Shown here in pieces: positions 12,290 through 23,360 of a stretch of 64,000 nt of DNA; positions within the stretch are counted from its first letter, which is position 1; the number at the start of each line of letters is the position of its first letter. This DNA is from Eledone cirrhosa (taxonomy: Eukaryota; Mollusca; Cephalopoda; Octopoda; Eledonidae). The notes beneath the pieces are model-generated. The model was not told the DNA's origin and made no database searches. It saw nothing but the letters and a program-made list of their open reading frames with translations. The stretch is from positions 37,835,047-37,899,046 of the forward strand of contig OZ024748.1 of assembly GCA_964016885.1 (NCBI GenBank). Reading direction: 5' to 3'. The position numbers and the translations under genes are program-made.

Positions 12290-13180
12290 GATTAAAAAGA
12301 AGTAAAAATATAAAGCATGTTGCGAAGTAGGTAAGAGTTGTGATTAAAAAGAAGGAAAAATATAAAAAATGTTGTGAAGGAGGTAAGTGTTATGATTAAA
12401 AAGAAGGAAAAATATAAATAATGTTGCGAAGGAAGTAAGTGTTGTGATTAAAAGGAAGGGAAAATATAAAGAATGTTGCGAAGGAGGTAAGAGTTGTGAT
12501 TAAAAATAAGGAAAAATAAAAAAAATGTTGCGAAGGAGGTAAGTGTTGTGATTAAAAAGAAGGAAAATATAAAGAATGTTGCGAAGGAGGTCAGTGTTGT
12601 GATTAAAAGGAAGGGAAAATATAAAGAATGTTGCGAAGGAGGTAAGTGTTGTGATTTAAAAAAAAGGAAAAATAATATACAGAATGTTGCGAAGGAGGTA
12701 AGTGTTGTGACTAAAAAGAAGGAAAAATATAAAGAATGTTGCGAAGGAGGAAAGTGTTGTGATTAAAAAGAAGGATAAATATAAAGAATGTTGCGAAGAA
12801 GGTAATTGTTGTGATTAAAAAGAAGGAAAAATATAAAGAAACTTACGAAGGAGGTAAGAGTTGTGATTAAAAAGAAGGAAAAATATAAAGAATGTTGCAA
12901 AGGAGGTAAGTGTTGTGATTAAAAAGAAGGAAAAATATAAAGAATGTTACGAAGGAGGTTAGAGTGGTGATTAAAAAGAAGGAAAAATATAAAGAATATT
13001 GCGAAGGAGGTAAGTGTGGTGTTTAAAAAGAAGGAAAAATATAAAGAATGTTGCGTAAGAGGTAAGTCTTGTGATTAAAAAGAAGGAAAATTATAAAGAA
13101 TGTTACGAAGGAGGTAACAGTTGTGATTAAAGAGAAGGAAAAATATAAAAATTGTTGCGAAGGAGGTAAGTGTTGTGATT

Positions 13181-15514
13181 AAAGAGAAGCAAAAATATAA
13201 AGAATGTTGCGAAGGAGGTAAGTGTTGTGATTAAAAATAAGGAATAATATAAAGAATGTTGCGAAGGAGGTAAGAGTTGTGATTAAAAAGAAAGAATAAT
13301 ATAAAGAATGTTGCGAAGGAGGTAAGTGTTGTGATTAAAATGAAGGAAAATTATAAAGAATGTGGCGAAGGGGGTAAGAGTTGTGATTAAAAAGAAAGAA
13401 AATTATTTAGAATGTTGCGAAGGAGGTAAGTGTTGTGAATAAAAAGAAGGAAAAATATAAAGAATGTTGCGAAGGAGGTAAGTGTTGTGATTAAAAAGAA
13501 GGGAAAATATAAAGAATGTTGCGAAGTAGGTAACAGTTGTGATTAAAAAGAAGGACAAATATAAAAAATGTTGCGAAAGAGGTAAGTGTTGTGATTAAAA
13601 GAAGGAAAAATATAAAGGATGTTGCGAAGGAGGTAAGTGTTGTTATTAAAAGGAATGGAAAATATAAAGAATGTTGCGAAGGAGGTAAGAGTTGTGATTA
13701 AAAAGAAGGAAAAATATAAAAAATGTTGCGAAGGAGGTAAGTGTTGTTATTAAAAAGAAGGAAAAATATAAAGAATGTTGCGAAGGAGGTCAGTGTTGTG
13801 GTTAAAAGGAAAGGAAAATATAAAGAATGTTGCGAAGGAGGTAAGTGTTGTGATTAAAAAAAGGAAAAATATACAGAATGTTGCGAAGGAGGTAAGTGTT
13901 GTGATTAAAAAGAAGGAAAAATATAAAGAATGTTGCGAAGGAGGAAAGTGTTGTGATTAAAAAGAAGGATAAATATAAAGAATGTTGCGAAGGAGGTAAT
14001 TGTTGCAATTAAAAAGAAAGACAAATATAAAGAATGTTGCGAAGGAGGTAAGAGTTGTGATTAAAAATAAGGAAAATATAAAGAATGTTGCGAAGGAGGT
14101 AAGAGTTGTGATTAAAAAGAAGGAAAAATATAAAGAAACTTACGAAGGAGGTAAGAGTTATGATTAAAAAGAAGGAAAAATATAAAGAATGTTGCGAAGG
14201 AGGTAGGAGTTGTGATTAAATAGAAGGGAAAATATAAAGAATGTTGCGAAAGTGGTAAGTATTGTGATTAAAAAGAAGGAAAAATATAAATAATGTTGCG
14301 AAGGAGGTAAGAGTTGTGATTAAAAAGAAGGAAAAATATAAAGAATGTTGCGAAGGAAGTAAGTGTTGTGATTAAAAAGAAGGAAAAATATAAAGAATGT
14401 TGCGAAGGAGGTAAGTGTTGTGATTAAAAAGAAGGAAAAATATAAAGAATGTTACGAAGGAGGTAAGTGTTGTGATTAAAAAGAAGGAAAAATATAAAGA
14501 GATTTACGAAGGAGATAAGAGGGTTGATTAAAAAGAAGGGAAAATATAAAGAAATTTACGAAGGAAGTAAGAGTGGTGATTAAAAAGAAGGAAAAATATA
14601 AAGAATATTGCGATGGAGGTAAGTGTTGTGTTTAAAAAAAAGGAAAAATATAAAGATGTTGCAAATGAGGTAAGTGTTCTGATTAAAAAGAAGGAAAAAT
14701 ATAAAAAAATTTATGAAGGAGGTAAGTGTTGTGATTAAAAAGAAAGAAAAACATAAAGACTATTGCGAAGGAGGTAAGTGTTGTGTTTAAAAAGAAGGAA
14801 AAATATAAAGATATTGCGAAATCGGTAAGTATTGTGATAAAAAAAAGGAAAAATATAAAGAATGTTGCGAATGAGGTCAGAGTGGTGATTAAAAAGAAGG
14901 AAAAATATAAAGAATGTTGCGAAGGATGTAAGAGTTGTGATTAAAAAGAAGGGGAAATATAAAGAATGTTGCGAAAGAGCTAAGTGTTGTGATTAAAAAT
15001 AAGGAAAAATATAAAGAATGTTGCGAAGGAGGTAAGAGTGTTGATTAAAAAGAAGGAAAAATATAAAGAATGTTGCGAAGGAGTTAAGTGTTGTGATTAA
15101 AAAGAAAGAAAAATATAAAGAATGTTACGATGGAGGTAAGAGTTGTGATTAAAAAGAAGGAAAAATATAAAGAATGTTGCGAAGGAGGCAAGTGTTGTGA
15201 TTAAAAAGAAGGAAAAATATAAAGAATGTTACGAAAGAGGTAAGTGTTGTGATTAAAAAGAAGGAAAAATATAAAGAAATTTACGAAGGAGGTAAGAGTA
15301 GTGATTAAAAAGAAGGAAAACTATAAAGAATATTGCGAAAGAGGTAAGTGTTGTGATTAAAAAGAAGGAAAAATATAAAGAATGTTGCGAAGTAGGTAAG
15401 AGTGTTGATTAAAAAGAAGGAAAAATATAAAGAATGTTGCGAAGGAGGTAAGTGTTGTGATTAAAAAGAGGGAAAAATATAAAGAATGTTAAGAAGGAGG
15501 TAAGAGTTGTGATT
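13181..15514 (+). repeat. Family C unit, copy 1 (2,334 bp)
   Basis: The unit begins at the AAAGAGAAGC anchor (13,181; next at 15,515) and holds about 45 monomers. Markers in order are the TTATTTAG monomer, a GTAACAG monomer, GTTGTTATTAAAAGG, GTCAGTGTTGTGG, ATACAGAATG, GGTAATTGTTGCAATT, TTAAATAGAAGGG, AAATCGGTAAG and TTAAGAAGG. Confidence 0.88.
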
Positions 15515-17849
15515 AAAGAGAAGCAAAAATATAAAGAATGTTGCGAAGGAGGTAAGTGTTGTGATTAAAAATAAGGAATAATATAAAGAATGTTGCGAAG
15601 GAGGTAAGAGTTGTGATTAAAAAGAAAGAATAATATAAAGAATGTTGCGAAGGAGGTAAGTGTTGTGATTAAAATGAAGGAAAATTATAAAGAATGTGGC
15701 GAAGGGGGTAAGAGTTGTGATTAAAAAGAAAGAAAATTATTTAGAATGTTGCGAAGGAGGTAAGTGTTGTGAATAAAAAGAAGGAAAAATATAAAGAATG
15801 TTGCGAAGGAGGTAAGTGTTGTGATTAAAAAGAAGGGAAAATATAAAGAATGTTGCGAAGTAGGTAACAGTTGTGATTAAAAAGAAGGACAAATATAAAA
15901 AATGTTGCGAAAGAGGTAAGTGTTGTGATTAAAAGAAGGAAAAATATAAAGGATGTTGCGAAGGAGGTAAGTGTTGTTATTAAAAGGAATGGAAAATATA
16001 AAGAATGTTGCGAAGGAGGTAAGAGTTGTGATTAAAAAGAAGGAAAAATATAAAAAATGTTGCGAAGGAGGTAAGTGTTGTTATTAAAAAGAAGGAAAAA
16101 TATAAAGAATGTTGCGAAGGAGGTCAGTGTTGTGGTTAAAAGGAAAGGAAAATATAAAGAATGTTGCGAAGGAGGTAAGTGTTGTGATTAAAAAAAGGAA
16201 AAATATACAGAATGTTGCGAAGGAGGTAAGTGTTGTGATTAAAAAGAAGGAAAAATATAAAGAATGTTGCGAAGGAGGAAAGTGTTGTGATTAAAAAGAA
16301 GGATAAATATAAAGAATGTTGCGAAGGAGGTAATTGTTGCAATTAAAAAGAAAGACAAATATAAAGAATGTTGCGAAGGAGGTAAGAGTTGTGATTAAAA
16401 ATAAGGAAAATATAAAGAATGTTGCGAAGGAGGTAAGAGTTGTGATTAAAAAGAAGGAAAAATATAAAGAAACTTACGAAGGAGGTAAGAGTTATGATTA
16501 AAAAGAAGGAAAAATATAAAGAATGTTGCGAAGGAGGTAGGAGTTGTGATTAAATAGAAGGGAAAATATAAAGAAATGTTGCGAAAGTGGTAAGTATTGT
16601 GATTAAAAAGAAGGAAAAATATAAATAATGTTGCGAAGGAGGTAAGAGTTGTGATTAAAAAGAAGGAAAAATATAAAGAATGTTGCGAAGGAAGTAAGTG
16701 TTGTGATTAAAAAGAAGGAAAAATATAAAGAATGTTGCGAAGGAGGTAAGTGTTGTGATTAAAAAGAAGGAAAAATATAAAGAATGTTACGAAGGAGGTA
16801 AGTGTTGTGATTAAAAAGAAGGAAAAATATAAAGAGATTTACGAAGGAGATAAGAGGGTTGATTAAAAAGAAGGGAAAATATAAAGAAATTTACGAAGGA
16901 AGTAAGAGTGGTGATTAAAAAGAAGGAAAAATATAAAGAATATTGCGATGGAGGTAAGTGTTGTGTTTAAAAAAAAGGAAAAATATAAAGATGTTGCAAA
17001 TGAGGTAAGTGTTCTGATTAAAAAGAAGGAAAAATATAAAAAAATTTATGAAGGAGGTAAGTGTTGTGATTAAAAAGAAAGAAAAACATAAAGACTATTG
17101 CGAAGGAGGTAAGTGTTGTGTTTAAAAAGAAGGAAAAATATAAAGATATTGCGAAATCGGTAAGTATTGTGATAAAAAAAAGGAAAAATATAAAGAATGT
17201 TGCGAATGAGGTCAGAGTGGTGATTAAAAAGAAGGAAAAATATAAAGAATGTTGCGAAGGATGTAAGAGTTGTGATTAAAAAGAAGGGGAAATATAAAGA
17301 ATGTTGCGAAAGAGCTAAGTGTTGTGATTAAAAATAAGGAAAAATATAAAGAATGTTGCGAAGGAGGTAAGAGTGTTGATTAAAAAGAAGGAAAAATATA
17401 AAGAATGTTGCGAAGGAGTTAAGTGTTGTGATTAAAAAGAAAGAAAAATATAAAGAATGTTACGATGGAGGTAAGAGTTGTGATTAAAAAGAAGGAAAAA
17501 TATAAAGAATGTTGCGAAGGAGGCAAGTGTTGTGATTAAAAAGAAGGAAAAATATAAAGAATGTTACGAAAGAGGTAAGTGTTGTGATTAAAAAGAAGGA
17601 AAAATATAAAGAAATTTACGAAGGAGGTAAGAGTAGTGATTAAAAAGAAGGAAAACTATAAAGAATATTGCGAAAGAGGTAAGTGTTGTGATTAAAAAGA
17701 AGGAAAAATATAAAGAATGTTGCGAAGTAGGTAAGAGTGTTGATTAAAAAGAAGGAAAAATATAAAGAATGTTGCGAAGGAGGTAAGTGTTGTGATTAAA
17801 AAGAGGGAAAAATATAAAGAATGTTAAGAAGGAGGTAAGAGTTGTGATT
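15515..17849 (+). repeat. Family C unit, copy 2 (2,335 bp)
   Basis: This copy is colinear with copy 1 and differs visibly by one inserted A near 16,575 (AAGAAATGTTGCG). The near-identity implies recent amplification or gene conversion. Confidence 0.88.
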
Positions 17850-20183
17850 AAAGAGAAGCAAAAATATAAAGAATGTTGCGAAGGAGGTAAGTGTTGTGAT
17901 TAAAAATAAGGAATAATATAAAGAATGTTGCGAAGGAGGTAAGAGTTGTGATTAAAAAGAAAGAATAATATAAAGAATGTTGCGAAGGAGGTAAGTGTTG
18001 TGATTAAAATGAAGGAAAATTATAAAGAATGTGGCGAAGGGGGTAAGAGTTGTGATTAAAAAGAAAGAAAATTATTTAGAATGTTGCGAAGGAGGTAAGT
18101 GTTGTGAATAAAAAGAAGGAAAAATATAAAGAATGTTGCGAAGGAGGTAAGTGTTGTGATTAAAAAGAAGGGAAAATATAAAGAATGTTGCGAAGTAGGT
18201 AACAGTTGTGATTAAAAAGAAGGACAAATATAAAAAATGTTGCGAAAGAGGTAAGTGTTGTGATTAAAAGAAGGAAAAATATAAAGGATGTTGCGAAGGA
18301 GGTAAGTGTTGTTATTAAAAGGAATGGAAAATATAAAGAATGTTGCGAAGGAGGTAAGAGTTGTGATTAAAAAGAAGGAAAAATATAAAAAATGTTGCGA
18401 AGGAGGTAAGTGTTGTTATTAAAAAGAAGGAAAAATATAAAGAATGTTGCGAAGGAGGTCAGTGTTGTGGTTAAAAGGAAAGGAAAATATAAAGAATGTT
18501 GCGAAGGAGGTAAGTGTTGTGATTAAAAAAAGGAAAAATATACAGAATGTTGCGAAGGAGGTAAGTGTTGTGATTAAAAAGAAGGAAAAATATAAAGAAT
18601 GTTGCGAAGGAGGAAAGTGTTGTGATTAAAAAGAAGGATAAATATAAAGAATGTTGCGAAGGAGGTAATGTTGCAATTAAAAAGAAAGACAAATATAAAG
18701 AATGTTGCGAAGGAGGTAAGAGTTGTGATTAAAAATAAGGAAAATATAAAGAATGTTGCGAAGGAGGTAAGAGTTGTGATTAAAAAGAAGGAAAAATATA
18801 AAGAAACTTACGAAGGAGGTAAGAGTTATGATTAAAAAGAAGGAAAAATATAAAGAATGTTGCGAAGGAGGTAGGAGTTGTGATTAAATAGAAGGGAAAA
18901 TATAAAGAATGTTGCGAAAGTGGTAAGTATTGTGATTAAAAAGAAGGAAAAATATAAATAATGTTGCGAAGGAGGTAAGAGTTGTGATTAAAAAGAAGGA
19001 AAAATATAAAGAATGTTGCGAAGGAAGTAAGTGTTGTGATTAAAAAGAAGGAAAAATATAAAGAATGTTGCGAAGGAGGTAAGTGTTGTGATTAAAAAGA
19101 AGGAAAAATATAAAGAATGTTACGAAGGAGGTAAGTGTTGTGATTAAAAAGAAGGAAAAATATAAAGAGATTTACGAAGGAGATAAGAGGGTTGATTAAA
19201 AAGAAGGGAAAATATAAAGAAATTTACGAAGGAAGTAAGAGTGGTGATTAAAAAGAAGGAAAAATATAAAGAATATTGCGATGGAGGTAAGTGTTGTGTT
19301 TAAAAAAAAGGAAAAATATAAAGATGTTGCAAATGAGGTAAGTGTTCTGATTAAAAAGAAGGAAAAATATAAAAAAATTTATGAAGGAGGTAAGTGTTGT
19401 GATTAAAAAGAAAGAAAAACATAAAGACTATTGCGAAGGAGGTAAGTGTTGTGTTTAAAAAGAAGGAAAAATATAAAGATATTGCGAAATCGGTAAGTAT
19501 TGTGATAAAAAAAAGGAAAAATATAAAGAATGTTGCGAATGAGGTCAGAGTGGTGATTAAAAAGAAGGAAAAATATAAAGAATGTTGCGAAGGATGTAAG
19601 AGTTGTGATTAAAAAGAAGGGGAAATATAAAGAATGTTGCGAAAGAGCTAAGTGTTGTGATTAAAAATAAGGAAAAATATAAAGAATGTTGCGAAGGAGG
19701 TAAGAGTGTTGATTAAAAAGAAGGAAAAATATAAAGAATGTTGCGAAGGAGTTAAGTGTTGTGATTAAAAAGAAAGAAAAATATAAAGAATGTTACGATG
19801 GAGGTAAGAGTTGTGATTAAAAAGAAGGAAAAATATAAAGAATGTTGCGAAGGAGGCAAGTGTTGTGATTAAAAAGAAGGAAAAATATAAAGAATGTTAC
19901 GAAAGAGGTAAGTGTTGTGATTAAAAAGAAGGAAAAATATAAAGAAATTTACGAAGGAGGTAAGAGTAGTGATTAAAAAGAAGGAAAACTATAAAGAATA
20001 TTGCGAAAGAGGTAAGTGTTGTGATTAAAAAGAAGGAAAAATATAAAGAATGTTGCGAAGTAGGTAAGAGTGTTGATTAAAAAGAAGGAAAAATATAAAG
20101 AATGTTGCGAAGGAGGTAAGTGTTGTGATTAAAAAGAGGGAAAAATATAAAGAATGTTAAGAAGGAGGTAAGAGTTGTGATTA
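17850..20183 (+). repeat. Family C unit, copy 3
   Basis: This copy is colinear with copies 1 and 2. A private two-base loss near 18,668 turns GGTAATTGTTGC into GGTAATGTTGC. It ends where AAAGAGAAGC would be expected but AAAAAGAAGG is found. Its last 250 bp or so also form the start of the 1,715-bp duplication that follows. Confidence 0.86.
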
Positions 20184-21645
20184 AAAAGAAGGAAAAATAT
20201 AAAGAATGTTGCGAAGGAGGTAAGTGTTGAGATTAAAAAGAAGGAAAAATATAAAGAATGTTGCGAAGGAGGTAAGAGTTGTGATTAAAAAGAAGGGAAA
20301 ATATAAAGAATGTTGCGAAGGAGGTAATTGTTGCAATTAAAAAGAAAGACAAATATAAAGAACGTTGTGACGGAGGAAAGTGTTGTGATTAAAAAGAAGG
20401 AAAAATATAAAGAATGTTGCGAAGGAGGTAAGAGTTGTGATTAAAAAGAAGGAAAAATATAAAGAATGTTGCGAAGGAGGTAAGTGTTGTGATTAAAAAT
20501 AAGGAAAAATATAAAGAATGTTGCGAAGGAGGTAAGAGTGTTGATTAAAAAGGAGGAAAAATATAAAGAATGTTGCGAAGGAAGTAAGTGTTGTGATTAA
20601 AAGGAAGGGAAAATATAAAGAATGTTGCGAAGGAGGTAAGTGTTATGATTAAAAAGAAGGAAAATATAAAGAATGTTGCGAAGGAGGTCAGTGTTGTGAT
20701 TAAAAGGAAGGGAAAATATAAAGAATGTTGCGAAGGAGGTAAGTGTTGTGATTTAAAAAAAAGGAAAAATATACAGAATGTTGCGAAGGAGGTAAGTGTT
20801 GTGACTAAAAAGAAGGAAAAATATAAAGAATGTTGCGAAGGAGGAAAGTGTTGTGATTAAAAAGAAGGATAAATATAAAGAATGTTGCGAAGAAGGTAAT
20901 TGTTGCAATTAAACAGAAAGACAAATATAAAGAATGTTGCGAAGGAGGTAAGAGTTGTGATTAAAAAGAAGGAAAAATATAAAGAAACTTACGAAGGAGG
21001 TAAGAGTTGTGATTAAAAAGAAGTAAAAATATAAAGAATGTTGCGAAGGAGGTAAGTGTTGTGATTAAAAAGAAGGAAAAATATAAAGAATGTTACGAAG
21101 GAGGTTAGAGTGGTGATTAAAAAGAAGGAAAAATATAAAGAATATTGCGAAGGAGGTAAGTGTGGTGTTTAAAAAGAAGGAAAAATATAAAGAATGTTGC
21201 GTAAGAGGTAAGTCTTGTGATTAAAAAGAAGGAAAAGTATAAAGAATGTTACGAAGGAGGTAACAGTTGTGATTAAAGAGAAGGAAAAATATAAAAATTG
21301 TTGCGAAGGAGGTAAGTGTTGTGATTAAAAAGAAGGAAAAATATAAAGAATGTTGCGAAGGAGGTAAGTGTTGTGATTAAAAATAAGGAATAATATAAAG
21401 AATGTTGCGAAGGAGGTAAGAGTTGTGATTAAAAAGAAAGAATAATATAAAGAATGTTGCGAAGGAGGTAAGTGTTGTGATTAAAAAGAAGGAAAAATAT
21501 AAAAAATGTTGCGAAGGAGGTAAGTGTTGTTATTAAAAAGAAGGAAAAATATAAAGAATGTTGCGAAGGAGGTCAGTGTTGTGGTTAAAAGGAAAGGAAA
21601 ATATAAAGAATGTTGCGAAGGAGGTAAGTGTTGTGATTAAAAAAA
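19931..21645 (+). repeat. 1,715-bp tandem duplication, first copy
   Basis: All anchors compared keep a constant offset of 1,715 bp (33 monomers, less one base) to the next block: 19,941 to 21,656, 20,161 to 21,876, and 20,645 to 22,360. The junction at 21,645/21,646 fuses a seven-A monomer start to a GGAAAAATATAAAGAAATTT monomer and is seen only once, as expected of a recombination joint. Confidence 0.87.
20439..20490 (+). repeat. Reference consensus monomer (exact 52 bp)
   Basis: This copy equals the commonest base at every position I compared. By monomer position it holds A5 at 5-9, A5 at 15-19, TATAAAG at 20-26, the single CpG at 34-35 inside TTGCGAA, AAGGAGG at 36-42, and a 5' splice-site-like GAG/GTAAGT at 39-47. 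Stop triplets on the + strand lie at 4, 22, 43 and 52 (the last running into the next copy), all in the same phase. Positions 5-19 are a 15-base pure purine run. The main variable sites are the end (GTAAGTGTTGTG, GTAAGAGTTGTG, GTAAGAGTGTTG or GTAAGAGTGGTG) and the middle (TTGCGAA, TTACGAA, or AAATTTACGAA). Confidence 0.95.
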
Positions 21646-23360
21646 GGAAAAATATAAAGAAATTTACGAAGGAGGTAAGAGTAGTGATTAAAAAGAAGGA
21701 AAACTATAAAGAATATTGCGAAAGAGGTAAGTGTTGTGATTAAAAAGAAGGAAAAATATAAAGAATGTTGCGAAGTAGGTAAGAGTGTTGATTAAAAAGA
21801 AGGAAAAATATAAAGAATGTTGCGAAGGAGGTAAGTGTTGTGATTAAAAAGAGGGAAAAATATAAAGAATGTTAAGAAGGAGGTAAGAGTTGTGATTAAA
21901 AAGAAGGAAAAATATAAAGAATGTTGCGAAGGAGGTAAGTGTTGAGATTAAAAAGAAGGAAAAATATAAAGAATGTTGCGAAGGAGGTAAGAGTTGTGAT
22001 TAAAAAGAAGGGAAAATATAAAGAATGTTGCGAAGGAGGTAATTGTTGCAATTAAAAAGAAAGACAAATATAAAGAACGTTGTGACGGAGGAAAGTGTTG
22101 TGATTAAAAAGAAGGAAAAATATAAAGAATGTTGCGAAGGAGGTAAGAGTTGTGATTAAAAAGAAGGAAAAATATAAAGAATGTTGCGAAGGAGGTAAGT
22201 GTTGTGATTAAAAATAAGGAAAAATATAAAGAATGTTGCGAAGGAGGTAAGAGTGTTGATTAAAAAGGAGGAAAAATATAAAGAATGTTGCGAAGGAAGT
22301 AAGTGTTGTGATTAAAAGGAAGGGAAAATATAAAGAATGTTGCGAAGGAGGTAAGTGTTATGATTAAAAAGAAGGAAAATATAAAGAATGTTGCGAAGGA
22401 GGTCAGTGTTGTGATTAAAAGGAAGGGAAAATATAAAGAATGTTGCGAAGGAGGTAAGTGTTGTGATTTAAAAAAAAGGAAAAATATACAGAATGTTGCG
22501 AAGGAGGTAAGTGTTGTGACTAAAAAGAAGGAAAAATATAAAGAATGTTGCGAAGGAGGAAAGTGTTGTGATTAAAAAGAAGGATAAATATAAAGAATGT
22601 TGCGAAGAAGGTAATTGTTGCAATTAAACAGAAAGACAAATATAAAGAATGTTGCGAAGGAGGTAAGAGTTGTGATTAAAAAGAAGGAAAAATATAAAGA
22701 AACTTACGAAGGAGGTAAGAGTTGTGATTAAAAAGAAGTAAAAATATAAAGAATGTTGCGAAGGAGGTAAGTGTTGTGATTAAAAAGAAGGAAAAATATA
22801 AAGAATGTTACGAAGGAGGTTAGAGTGGTGATTAAAAAGAAGGAAAAATATAAAGAATATTGCGAAGGAGGTAAGTGTGGTGTTTAAAAAGAAGGAAAAA
22901 TATAAAGAATGTTGCGTAAGAGGTAAGTCTTGTGATTAAAAAGAAGGAAAAGTATAAAGAATGTTACGAAGGAGGTAACAGTTGTGATTAAAGAGAAGGA
23001 AAAATATAAAAATTGTTGCGAAGGAGGTAAGTGTTGTGATTAAAAAGAAGGAAAAATATAAAGAATGTTGCGAAGGAGGTAAGTGTTGTGATTAAAAATA
23101 AGGAATAATATAAAGAATGTTGCGAAGGAGGTAAGAGTTGTGATTAAAAAGAAAGAATAATATAAAGAATGTTGCGAAGGAGGTAAGTGTTGTGATTAAA
23201 AAGAAGGAAAAATATAAAAAATGTTGCGAAGGAGGTAAGTGTTGTTATTAAAAAGAAGGAAAAATATAAAGAATGTTGGGAAGGAGGTCAGTGTTGTGGT
23301 TAAAAGGAAAGGAAAATATAAAGAATGTTGCGAAGGAGGTAAGTGTTGTGATTAAAAAAA
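21646..23360 (+). repeat. 1,715-bp tandem duplication, second copy
   Basis: This copy repeats the preceding block with almost no changes; one difference is GTTGGGAAGG near 23,278 against GTTGCGAAGG. After 23,360 the sequence returns to the family C order (GGAAAAATATACAGAATG). Confidence 0.86.

Larger units (their letters stand above)
7506..13180 (+). repeat. Region B: poorly ordered, more diverged monomers
   Basis: The 52-bp period continues but I found no long constant-offset repeat. Private variants, truncated monomers and single-base indels are commoner than in neighbouring blocks. Only local duplications are visible, for example about 9,420-9,680 against 10,025-10,290 at an offset near 606 bp. 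It may be an older, less homogenised part of the array, or a boundary between amplification domains. No gene or foreign insertion was found in it. Confidence 0.75.

Noticed and set aside
12548..12766. 72-codon + strand ORF, with 71-codon relatives at 20,645, 22,360, 29,725, 31,389 and 35,805
   Set aside because: The copies are carried along by the higher-order repeats. In the matching unit at 34,141 a single change (AGGTAGGG) closes the frame, which shows it is not kept open. The length depends on a one-base-short A run and a GATTT variant.
13775..13960. 61-codon + strand ORF repeated at 16,109, 18,444, 21,558, 23,273, 26,542, 27,523, 32,250, 36,666 and 37,910
   Set aside because: It recurs because the HOR recurs. 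It opens through the GTCAG and GTGGTTAAAAGG variants, which remove two stops. The three frames of the same monomer are read in turn, as expected of non-coding repeats.
13802..14008. 68-codon minus strand ORF, and its repeats
   Set aside because: The minus strand consensus has only one stop triplet per monomer, so long open frames arise easily. The predicted peptide is a Phe, Leu, Ile and Asn-rich shadow of the purine tract. No start context or conservation supports it.
20439..20490. Real prokaryotic ribosome-binding site and mini-gene in each monomer
   Set aside because: The AAGGAGG and GTG layout is genuine in the sequence, but about 1,230 tandem copies with hierarchical HORs are not known from bacteria. 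The string overlaps the splice-like motif and is explained by purine-rich composition. It is kept only as a low-weight observation.
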